NCBI GenBank assembly: GCA_007124345.1
Contig: SLFH01000126.1
Coordinates: forward strand, 1 to 6,600
Length of the DNA stretch: 6,600 bases
Direction of reading: 5' to 3'
Source: Phycisphaerales bacterium
Lineage (GTDB): Bacteria; Planctomycetota; Phycisphaerae; Phycisphaerales; UBA1924
Under the pieces are notes generated by a model that was not told where the DNA came from, searched no databases, and saw only the letters and a list, made by a program, of their open reading frames with translations. Numbering within the stretch: the first letter of the stretch is position 1; every line of letters begins with the position of its first letter. This document shows positions 1-5,289 of the stretch, one piece after another. Both the position numbers and the translations under genes were made by a program.

Positions 1-1770
1 ACCGCCGTGCTCGAGCTCGACCTCGCGGAGGTCCGGCCCTCGCTGGCGGGCCCCCGGCGCCCGCAGGACCGCGTACTGCTGGACCAGATGAAGGTGCAGT
101 GGCGCAAGGACCTCGTCGACACCTTCAAGAAGCGCGTCCCCGAGGAAGCGGTCGACCTGAACACATGGGCCGGCGAGGGCGGCGACACCCTGACGGCCCA
201 GGACAACCCCGACCCCAAGTCCGACAATGACTCGGGCGTCGTCCGCGTCAGGCTCGGCAAAGAGAGCCACCCCGAGACCCCGGATCAGGAGGTCGCCCTC
301 CGTCACGGCTCGGTCGTCATCGCCGCCATCACAAGCTGCACCAACACGAGCAACCCCGATGTGATGGTCGCGGCCGGCCTCGTCGCCCGCAAGGCCCGGG
401 CCCTGGGCCTGACGCGCAAGCCCTGGGTCAAGACCAGCCTCGCGCCTGGCTCGAAGGTCGTCACCGACTACTTCGACAAGGCCAACCTCACCGACGACCT
501 CGAAGCCCTCGGCTTCCACACCGTCGGGTACGGGTGCACCACATGCATCGGCAACTCCGGGCCCCTGCCGACCGAGGTCGAGGAGGGCGTCAAGAGGGGG
601 GATCTGGCCGTCGCCTCGGTCCTCAGCGGCAACCGCAACTTCGAAGGACGCGTGCACCCGGCGGTGCGGGCAAACTATCTCGCAAGCCCCCCGCTCGTCG
701 TCGCCTACGCCATCGCCGGCACGGTCGATATCGATATGAACCAGGAGCCGATCGGTGTCGACAAGAACGGCAACGAGGTCTTCCTCAAGGACATCTGGCC
801 GACGCAGAAAGAGATCCGCGACCTCGTCGCCGAGTGCGTCAGCCCCGAGCAGTTCAAGAGCAAGTACGCCAATGTCTTCACGGGCAACGAGACCTGGAAC
901 GAGGTCCCTGTCAGCACCAGCGAGCTCTACCCGTGGGACGACGACTCGACCTACATCCAGAACCCGCCGTTCTTTGAGGGCATGAGCCAGACGCCCCCCG
1001 GCGCCAAGCCGATCCGCGGGGCGCGCGTCCTGTGCTACCTCGGCGACAGCGTCACCACCGACCACATCTCGCCGGCGGGCGCCATCGCCGAAGAGACCCC
1101 CGCCGGGCAGTTCCTCAAGTCCAAGGGCGTCTCGAAGCGCGACTTCAACAGCTACGGCAGCCGCAGAGGCAACGACCGTGTCATGACCCGCGGCACCTTC
1201 GCCAATGTCCGCGTCCGCAACACCCTCGCCAAGGGCGAGGACGGACACATCCCAGAGGGCGGCTGGACGCGCGACTTTACCCAGGGCAAGGGCTGGGACG
1301 CCCCAGTCCGCTACATCTACGACGCCAGTCTGAACTACAAGAAGGCCGGCACGCCCTTGGTGGTGCTGGCGGGCAAGGACTACGGCATGGGCTCCAGCCG
1401 CGACTGGGCCGCCAAGGGCGCCGCCCTGCTCGGCGTCCGCGCCGTGATCGCCGAGAGCTTCGAACGCATCCACCGCAGCAACCTCGTCTTCATGGGCGTG
1501 CTGCCGCTGGTCTTCAAGAACGGCCAGAGCGCCCAGAGCCTCGGCCTCGACGGGACCGAACGCTTCGACATCCACCTGAGCGACCCGATCGAGCCGGGCG
1601 GGGATGTGAAGGTCGTCGCGACCAAGGCCCACGGCAAGGCTGTCGAGTTCGCCTGCAAGTGCCGCATCGACACCGCGATCGAGGTCGACTACTACACCAA
1701 CGGCGGCATCCTGCACACAGTCATCCGCAAGAAGCTCAACGAGGCGAAGCAGGGGGCCAGCGTGCGGTGA
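1..1770 (+). CDS. acnA: Aconitate hydratase (aconitase A type), C-terminal two thirds, 5' partial
   Basis: Catalyses citrate to isocitrate via cis-aconitate in the TCA cycle; cytoplasmic [4Fe-4S] enzyme. The reading frame is open from base 1, and the first visible residues already belong to the conserved core (SLAGPRRPQDRV), so the true start lies upstream. About 589 residues are visible of the roughly 900 usual for AcnA. Counting from the codon at nt 7, the cluster ligands are Cys111 (ITSCTNTSNP), Cys177 and Cys180 (GYGCTTCIGNSGP). Also present are LSGNRNFEGRVHP (207-218), YLGDSVTTDHISPAGAI (344-360), NSYGSRRGNDRVMTRGTFAN (381-400) and GMGSSRDWAAKG (460-471), which carries the catalytic serine region of the swivel domain. 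All key residues look intact. It is followed after about 44 nt by a strong terminator, so it is the last gene of its transcript. Product confidence is very high. The symbol follows the AcnA/IRP-like architecture rather than AcnB. Confidence 0.97.
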   Translation, partial: TAVLELDLAEVRPSLAGPRRPQDRVLLDQMKVQWRKDLVDTFKKRVPEEAVDLNTWAGEGGDTLTAQDNPDPKSDNDSGVVRVRLGKESHPETPDQEVALRHGSVVIAAITSCTNTSNPDVMVAAGLVARKARALGLTRKPWVKTSLAPGSKVVTDYFDKANLTDDLEALGFHTVGYGCTTCIGNSGPLPTEVEEGVKRGDLAVASVLSGNRNFEGRVHPAVRANYLASPPLVVAYAIAGTVDIDMNQEPIGVDKNGNEVFLKDIWPTQKEIRDLVAECVSPEQFKSKYANVFTGNETWNEVPVSTSELYPWDDDSTYIQNPPFFEGMSQTPPGAKPIRGARVLCYLGDSVTTDHISPAGAIAEETPAGQFLKSKGVSKRDFNSYGSRRGNDRVMTRGTFANVRVRNTLAKGEDGHIPEGGWTRDFTQGKGWDAPVRYIYDASLNYKKAGTPLVVLAGKDYGMGSSRDWAAKGAALLGVRAVIAESFERIHRSNLVFMGVLPLVFKNGQSAQSLGLDGTERFDIHLSDPIEPGGDVKVVATKAHGKAVEFACKCRIDTAIEVDYYTNGGILHTVIRKKLNEAKQGASVR

Positions 1771-1813
1771 GGGCCGAATACGATCAACCTTGAGGTCAAC
1801 CGCCGATAGAAGC

Positions 1814-1845
1814 AGCCCCGCGGGACTCCACGGGGTTGTTTGTTT
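1814..1845 (+). terminator. Rho-independent terminator after aconitase
   Basis: A ten-position stem (1814-1823 with 1828-1837: A-T, G-T wobble, four C-G, G-C, one C/A mismatch, two G-C) closes on a GACT loop. It is followed at once by a T-rich run, TTGTTTGTTT (1836-1845). It lies 44 nt after the aconitase stop and about 100 nt before the next start, the expected place to end aconitase transcription. Confidence 0.75.
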
Positions 1846-1919
1846 GGTGGGTACGCAGGGACAGGTCGGCACGGGCTTGGGTCGAGACGGTTTCGCGAAG
1901 CGCCCGAACGGAAAATTGG

Positions 1920-1925
1920 TATGCT
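1920..1925 (+). promoter_or_regulatory. Possible -10 box (TATGCT) for the CPBP gene pair
   Basis: TATGCT matches four of six positions of the TATAAT consensus and sits in a locally AT-rich patch (GAAAATTGGTATGCT) right after the aconitase terminator, 19 nt before the ATG at 1944. No convincing -35 box is seen 16-18 nt upstream, so the call is tentative. The same nonamer TATGCTCTC recurs on the minus strand upstream of the membrane-protein gene (5163-5155). Confidence 0.35.
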
Positions 1926-1943
1926 CTCCGCCGGGAGCGGGCC

Positions 1944-2906
1944 ATGACCACTGAAGCCGGAGCGTCAGCAGTTGATGGGGGCGGACGGCAAGCGCCGAAA
2001 GACTTTCGCGGCGGGCTGCGTCGCGCGTTGGCGTTACGAGAACGGCGCAGGCTATGGCCCGAGATCGTGCTCGTGCTGCTTGTCGGCGTCGTCCTTCCGC
2101 TTTCGTGGGCGCTCAGTTCGTTTCTGCCGATGATCGGGCTCGATACGATGACCGAGCTCCATGTGCGCGCCATCGTGCATTCGCAAAGCGGCGAGATGCC
2201 GCCCTACGAGTACGAGGCGTACGGGTTCGCGTCCGAGTCAGACATGCGCGACGCGATCCGCGAGGCCCAGGGCGCGCAGACCATGATCGGGATGCTGGCT
2301 CTGCTCGGCTCGTCGGCGTGGGTCGTGGCGGTGGTGCTGCTGGTCTGCCGTCATTCCCGCGTCCGAGCTGTCCGCGGCGTTCGCGAGGTCGGGATCCGCT
2401 TCGACAAGCTTGCGCGAGATCTGGGGATCGGCGTGCTTGCGGCCGTCGCGGCGATGATGGTCACCATGTCTTTGCACTATGCGATTGTCTATATCGCGGA
2501 GCAAACAGGACTGAGCCGGCGTCTCTGGTTCTACTCGGCGTACTCATGGGAACACCAGCGGTTTGTCGGCGCGATCGGGCTGCTCGTCGGAGGCGTCGCG
2601 CTGCTCGCCAACAGCGTCGCGGAGGAACTGGTCTGCCGCGCGTACCTGATCTCCCGCCTGCAACGGGTCGGGTTGCGCCAGGTGCACGCCTTGCTCGTCT
2701 CGTCGGCGCTGTTCGCGTCGTACCACATCTACTACGGCGTCGGGGGCGTGATCGACATCTTCGCGTTCGGTCTCGTCATGGGCGTTGTCTTCATGTGGAC
2801 CGGTCGCCTACTCCCTGTGGTCATCGCGCACACGCTGTACAACTTTGCGCTCTTCGCGTTCGTCGCATGGTTCCCGGACGCCATTGCTGCATGGAGTGGA
2901 CCGTGA
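1944..2906 (+). CDS. CPBP-family intramembrane glutamic endopeptidase (Abi/Rce1-like), all motifs intact
   Basis: A 320-residue polytopic membrane protein of the CPBP family (CAAX proteases and bacteriocin-processing or self-immunity proteins), which cleave substrates inside the membrane with a glutamate and two histidines. Motif 1 is E227-E228-xxx-R232 (SVAEELVCRAY), motif 2 F257-xxx-H261 (FASYH), motif 3 H296-xxx-N300 (HTLYN); all are complete. Hydrophobic segments lie at about 39-61, 112-135, 160-185, 206-226, 246-262, 266-286 and 289-311, with a roughly 50-residue polar loop after the first. The N-terminal 38 residues are polar and basic, so probably cytoplasmic. The ATG is chosen because GGGAG (1933-1937) lies 6 nt before it; the frame is open further upstream, but that would run into the terminator. 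The last codons overlap the next gene by 4 nt (GTGA). Substrate unknown; protein maturation or immunity roles are family possibilities only. Confidence 0.9.
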   Translation: MTTEAGASAVDGGGRQAPKDFRGGLRRALALRERRRLWPEIVLVLLVGVVLPLSWALSSFLPMIGLDTMTELHVRAIVHSQSGEMPPYEYEAYGFASESDMRDAIREAQGAQTMIGMLALLGSSAWVVAVVLLVCRHSRVRAVRGVREVGIRFDKLARDLGIGVLAAVAAMMVTMSLHYAIVYIAEQTGLSRRLWFYSAYSWEHQRFVGAIGLLVGGVALLANSVAEELVCRAYLISRLQRVGLRQVHALLVSSALFASYHIYYGVGGVIDIFAFGLVMGVVFMWTGRLLPVVIAHTLYNFALFAFVAWFPDAIAAWSGP

Positions 2907-3805
2907 GCCCCGCCCGCCGAAGCCCACTCGCGCGGCCGAGCCGTGTGATGCGACGATGCCTCTTCGCCGAGTTCGGCGTGGTCGGGATCGCCGTTGTGAT
3001 TCTTCTCGTGAGCTTGTCGTTTCCGGCGCTGCTTCTGATGCTCGGAAGCGATGATCCGTACTACGCCTACTTTGATGAAGGCCTCTCGGTACAGCCGGTG
3101 GGCGAGTTCGACACCACCTTTCGGACACTCTCGATCGCGAATCCGATCGGCGTCGTGATCGAAATGGGCATGTACAGCGGGATCGCCGGCGCTCCTTCGA
3201 TCGACGCGTACACCGTGCTCTACGGCTACACGCCCTCCCGCGCCGTCGTGACGATCGGGGCTTCGCTTACGATCGCGGCGTTCTTTGTGATGCTGGTCTG
3301 CGTCTTCCCGCTCAAGCGGGGCAGGGGCATCGGGCGAGTCGGGCTCGGCCCGCTCTGGCGAGACTCGTATCTGCTGTACACATTCGGGCTCTTCATCGCC
3401 TTCGTCGGCATCGGCTCGCTGCACCGCCTGATCCCCGGCCCCGAGTTCCGCGAGATGTTCGGGTGGATGACGGACGAGATCTCGTTGGTCGGAGGTGACG
3501 GGGCGCCGACATGGCTCGTGCTGCTGGCGGTCGTCGTCGCGAGCGTGACGACAGAGACAATCGCGCGAGGCTATCTCTACGGCCGACTGCGCCTGGCCGG
3601 GGTCAGCGTGCGCTGGGCGATTGCGGCTTCGGCGTTTGTCTATGCGGTGCTCACCCTGCCGCTAGGCTTCGGAGCCATGGTCGCATTGGCGATCTACAGC
3701 ATCCCCGCCTGCCTCGTGTTTCAACGGGTCGGCAGCCTGACGCCGCTGATCCTCGCGGCGATCCTCGGTCACACTGCGTTGCTCATGATCGGCGTTGCCG
3801 CGTGA
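2903..3805 (+). CDS. Degenerate CPBP-like membrane protein, probable inactive paralogue of the upstream gene
   Basis: A 300-residue membrane protein starting at a GTG inside the previous stop (GTGA, 2903-2906). A Shine-Dalgarno GGAG (2893-2896) lies 6 nt upstream, so the pair should be translationally coupled. An ATG at 2948 is an alternative start without a good ribosome site. Hydrophobic segments lie at about 21-47, 113-136, 155-174, 203-217, 237-252, 256-273 and 279-298, with a long polar loop after the first, as in its neighbour. The CPBP core is recognisable but eroded. Motif 1 reads T217-E218-xxx-R222 (TTETIARGYLYGRL) instead of EExxxR. Motif 2 (AFVYAVLTLP, 244-253) has no histidine. 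Motif 3, aligned on the shared proline, has Ala286 for the catalytic His and His290 in the Asn position. The frame is clean over 300 codons, which argues for a maintained pseudoenzyme rather than a decaying gene. The family call is inference from layout and the residual ETIARGYLYGRL motif. Confidence 0.75.
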   Translation: MSPARRSPLARPSRVMRRCLFAEFGVVGIAVVILLVSLSFPALLLMLGSDDPYYAYFDEGLSVQPVGEFDTTFRTLSIANPIGVVIEMGMYSGIAGAPSIDAYTVLYGYTPSRAVVTIGASLTIAAFFVMLVCVFPLKRGRGIGRVGLGPLWRDSYLLYTFGLFIAFVGIGSLHRLIPGPEFREMFGWMTDEISLVGGDGAPTWLVLLAVVVASVTTETIARGYLYGRLRLAGVSVRWAIAASAFVYAVLTLPLGFGAMVALAIYSIPACLVFQRVGSLTPLILAAILGHTALLMIGVAA

Positions 3806-3828
3806 TGCGGGCTCAGGCCGTTCGAAAG

Positions 3829-3880
3829 CCGCCCTCACGCCCCCGGCCAGAGCGGGCCGAAGATCAGGCCGCTCGCTGCG
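3829..3880 (-). repeat. Left copy of a 52-bp direct repeat: detached C-terminal remnant of the 4553-5116 gene
   Basis: Matches 4547-4598 in the same orientation at 46 of 52 positions without gaps (mismatches at 3838, 3854, 3857, 3872, 3874, 3877). Read on the minus strand it encodes AASGLIFGPLWPGA and a TGA, against AATGLIFALLWPGA and TGA at the end of the membrane-protein gene (11 of 14 residues identical; three changes synonymous, three not). The match includes six bases past the stop. Homology ends at 3880; upstream codons on the minus strand stay open but are unrelated and run into the toxin gene's end. It is therefore a gene remnant or duplicated insertion boundary, not a functional gene. 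It lies between the convergent stops at 3805 and 3903. Confidence 0.8.
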
Positions 3881-3902
3881 GGCTGGCCTTCACTCCGCGG
3901 CC

Positions 3903-4208
3903 TTACCTTCGCGGTTGATTGCGTGCGCCGTGCAGCACGCGAATGACGACGACGGCTTCCGGTTCAGTCGTGTAGTAGATCAGATGGTTGGGAAATCCGT
4001 CGACCGGAGTCCATCGGGTAGATCGAAGGGCTTCCGCGTCGGATCGGATCATCGCACCTCGGAACGGGGCGTCCTTGAGTTTGTGCAATGACTTCTGGAA
4101 TGACTGTGCAAAGCGGTTCGCCGCTTCAACACTGCCTTCAGCGATGTAGTCGGCGATATCCAGCACATCGCGATCGGCCTCCGGAGTGATCACGATCCGG
4201 ATCGTCAC
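3903..4208 (-). CDS. parE: RelE/ParE-superfamily toxin of a type II toxin-antitoxin module
   Basis: A 101-residue protein with the typical size and sequence plan of ParE/RelE toxins. It has an N-terminal strand and helix (ITPEADRDVLDIADYIAE, 7-24), a long second helix (about 28-46), then a C-terminal sheet with the conserved run STRWTPVDGFPNHLIYY (63-79) and VVVIRVLHGARN (86-97). ParE toxins poison DNA gyrase and RelE relatives cleave ribosome-bound mRNA; the sequence resembles the ParE side more, but the target cannot be read directly. The start is GTG, overlapping the antitoxin stop in a GTGA (4208-4205), so translation is coupled. GGAG is only 2 nt from the GTG and a GAGG lies 10 nt away. 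Length is full; no frameshift. It ends 22 nt from the left copy of the 52-bp repeat. Confidence 0.92.
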   Translation of the reverse strand: MTIRIVITPEADRDVLDIADYIAEGSVEAANRFAQSFQKSLHKLKDAPFRGAMIRSDAEALRSTRWTPVDGFPNHLIYYTTEPEAVVVIRVLHGARNQPRR

Positions 4209-4477
4209 CCCTCCGCGCCTCGGTTCTGGACTCGCTCGGCGATCCGTCGTTTGAGGTCCGACCAGTACCTCTCGTCGACCTCGATCGGCTCGCCGCTGTC
4301 TAACCCGCGAAGTAGTTCTTCCTCCAGTCGCCTCCGGCGTTCTTCGTCCTCCAAGAGCCGGAGTCCTTCGCGAACCACCTCACTGTCGCTGCGGAAGCGC
4401 CCCGAGGCGACCTGGCGGCGGACAAACGCTCGCTGCTGCTCAGAGATCGAGACATTCATTGTCTTGCGGGTTGGCAT
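4205..4477 (-). CDS. parD: ParD-type ribbon-helix-helix antitoxin (CC2985-like)
   Basis: A 90-residue antitoxin that should bind and neutralise the downstream ParE-type toxin and repress its own operon. The N-terminal ribbon-helix-helix domain covers about residues 6-46: strand TMNVSIS (6-12), helix EQQRAFVRRQVASG (13-26), then SDSEVVREGLRLLEDEE (30-46), a signature of this ParD group. The rest (47-88) is a highly charged helix, the usual toxin-binding arm. The ATG at 4477 is preferred because the promoter's -10 box ends 6 nt before it, so the mRNA would begin at or beside the A of the ATG (leaderless); no Shine-Dalgarno is seen. An internal ATG at 4459 (MNVSISEQQ) is an alternative. Starting further upstream would place the start inside the -35 box, so it is rejected. 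It precedes the toxin, the usual parDE order. Confidence 0.9.
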   Translation of the reverse strand: MPTRKTMNVSISEQQRAFVRRQVASGRFRSDSEVVREGLRLLEDEERRRRLEEELLRGLDSGEPIEVDERYWSDLKRRIAERVQNRGAEG

Positions 4478-4483
4478 AGGCAA

Positions 4484-4512
4484 AGTATGTGATCCATCCG
4501 TGGCTGTGTCAA
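4484..4512 (-). promoter_or_regulatory. Promoter of the toxin-antitoxin operon
   Basis: On the minus strand the -35 box is a perfect TTGACA (4512-4507), the spacer is exactly 17 nt (4506-4490), and the -10 box is CATACT (4489-4484; four of six consensus positions). Initiation about 7 nt downstream falls at about 4477, the A of the proposed antitoxin ATG. The -35 box lies within one arm of the inverted repeat at 4505-4523, the expected arrangement for autorepression. Confidence 0.7.
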
Positions 4513-4523
4513 ATATTGACACA
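4505..4523. promoter_or_regulatory. Perfect inverted repeat, likely antitoxin operator
   Basis: TGTGTCAA (4505-4512), ATA, TTGACACA (4516-4523): a perfect 8-bp dyad with a 3-nt spacer in an AT-rich stretch, covering the -35 box of the toxin-antitoxin promoter. Ribbon-helix-helix antitoxins bind such dyads as dimers of dimers. On the plus strand the other arm also reads TTGACA, but no -10 box follows at the right distance, so there is no sign of a divergent promoter. Confidence 0.75.
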
Positions 4524-4546
4524 AAAGTTATCGGTCCGGGTGGTCA

Positions 4547-4598
4547 CCGCCCTCAAGCCCCCGGCCAGAGCAGGGCGAAGATCAGGCCGGTTGCCGCG
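4547..4598 (-). repeat. Right copy of the 52-bp direct repeat (3' end of the membrane-protein gene)
   Basis: Partner of 3829-3880, offset 718 bp, 46 of 52 identical. It covers the last 14 codons and stop of the gene at 4553-5116 plus six following bases. The toxin-antitoxin cassette and its operator fill the 666 bp between the copies: 22 nt separate the toxin stop from the left copy and 23 nt separate the operator from the right copy. Confidence 0.8.
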
Positions 4599-5116
4599 GC
4601 GTACACCAAGCCGTCGATCGCGTCGGTCACGAAAAAGCGCAGGCGCTTGCCGAACCAGAGGCCGTTCATCATCCCGCCGAGCACATACACCAGGACGCCG
4701 CCGGTCGCGACGAGCTGGAAGACCGCGCCGAACTCGGCGCCGGGCGTACGCGACGCGCCGGCGATGTACGCGATGACGATCGAGACCACGAGGAAGTAGA
4801 GGAAAGTCAGCCCCATGTTCCGAACCATGCTGGGCTTGGCGGGAAACAGATTCAATGTGCCCCAAGGGCCGGTGTCGTACAGCGCTTTGAACCGCTCGGT
4901 CTTGTACTCCTTGGGGTCCTCGCAGTTGGGGAACATGTAGCTTCCCTGCGGGATGTCGAGCTTGCGCAGCGCGTCGAGCACCTCGTCCTGCAGCGGCAGG
5001 CAGGCGATGTCCTTCTTGTGGTGCGGGGCGAGCGTCCAGAAGATCGAGCTGAGGATGAACAGCACGACGCCCGAGACGACGATCGGCAGCCAGAGCGCGA
5101 GCAGGTCGGTGGCCAT
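4553..5116 (-). CDS. Uncharacterised four-helix integral membrane protein, 187 residues
   Basis: I do not recognise a named family. Hydrophobic segments are at about 7-29, 102-121, 130-150 and 162-183. Between the first and second lies a polar domain of about 70 residues with HHKKDIACLP (32-41), a predicted short helix (QDEVLDALRKLDIP), GSYMFPNCEDPKEYK (58-72) and GPWGTLNLFPAKPSM (83-97). The G-x-Y-x-F-P and GPWGTLN runs look like conserved motifs. The helix 3-4 turn is MMNGLWFGKRLRFFVTDAIDG (149-169), with charged residues set in the membrane region. The ATG at 5116 is chosen because GGAG (5129-5126) lies 9 nt upstream; an ATG at 5131 (METLTM) is possible but has no ribosome site. The extended frame beyond is arginine/proline-rich non-coding-like sequence. 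Its last codons form the right copy of the 52-bp repeat, and the toxin-antitoxin operon follows 75 nt later. Function unknown. Confidence 0.8.
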   Translation of the reverse strand: MATDLLALWLPIVVSGVVLFILSSIFWTLAPHHKKDIACLPLQDEVLDALRKLDIPQGSYMFPNCEDPKEYKTERFKALYDTGPWGTLNLFPAKPSMVRNMGLTFLYFLVVSIVIAYIAGASRTPGAEFGAVFQLVATGGVLVYVLGGMMNGLWFGKRLRFFVTDAIDGLVYAAATGLIFALLWPGA

Positions 5117-5131
5117 GGTCAGGGTCTCCAT

Positions 5132-5153
5132 CGGCGGCCGGGCCCGGCCGCCG
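5132..5153. repeat. Perfect 22-bp GC palindrome in the leader of the minus-strand membrane gene
   Basis: CGGCGGCCGGG (5132-5142) is followed directly by its exact reverse complement (5143-5153). As RNA it could fold into a stem of about nine G/C pairs with a four-base loop. It sits just before the ribosome site (GGAG, 5129-5126) of the gene starting at 5116 and just after a candidate -10 box (5163-5158), so the transcript would begin with this hairpin. There is no T run on either strand, so a terminator is unlikely. Confidence 0.6.
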
Positions 5154-5157
5154 CGAG

Positions 5158-5163
5158 AGCATA
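5158..5163 (-). promoter_or_regulatory. Possible -10 box (TATGCT) for the minus-strand membrane-protein gene
   Basis: Minus-strand TATGCT, preceded by CTG, matches four of six -10 positions. Initiation would fall near 5151, at the start of the palindrome. No clear -35 box is visible. It is followed by CTC, giving the same nonamer as upstream of the CPBP pair. Confidence 0.35.
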
Positions 5164-5289
5164 CAGCATTCGTGCGTATTGGAGATGACAGGGTCTTCTG
5201 CCCCTGGTCGGGGTCTTCGCCCCTCCGCTTCCGACGCCCGCGATCCGCCGGGGTCATCCGATCGCCCTCCGTCCCCGAAACCGCTTACG

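Noticed and set aside
1032..1793. Alternative-frame open reading frame inside aconitase
   Set aside because: It is extremely rich in Arg, Pro, Gln and His, as expected from the third-frame shadow of a GC-rich gene.
1784..1801. TCAACC direct repeats around CCTTGAGG between aconitase and its terminator
   Set aside because: Too short to be meaningful; possibly chance, with no promoter or start codon nearby.
2054..2902. Long in-frame open extension upstream of the second CPBP-like gene
   Set aside because: It overlaps the intact first CPBP gene in another frame, is arginine/alanine-rich without membrane segments, and the GTG at 2903 has a well-placed ribosome site.
3866..3905. Possible bidirectional terminator between the convergent CPBP and toxin genes
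   Set aside because: Only a six-pair stem with a wobble and a large loop can be drawn and there is no T run on either side; the sequence is better explained as the gene remnant.
4516..4544. Divergent plus-strand promoter from the second TTGACA in the operator
   Set aside because: The -10 position 17 nt downstream reads GGTGGT and no plus-strand gene follows; the second TTGACA is just the mirror arm of the dyad.
5117..5257. N-terminal extension of the membrane protein to an ATG at 5257
   Set aside because: The extra 47 residues are basic, low-complexity and cross the palindrome; the ATG at 5116 has a ribosome site and leads straight into the first membrane helix.
5179..5289. N-terminal extension of the B12 sensor to an ATG at 5179
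   Set aside because: The extra 37 residues are proline/serine/arginine-rich and look non-coding; folded-domain-like sequence begins after 5290.
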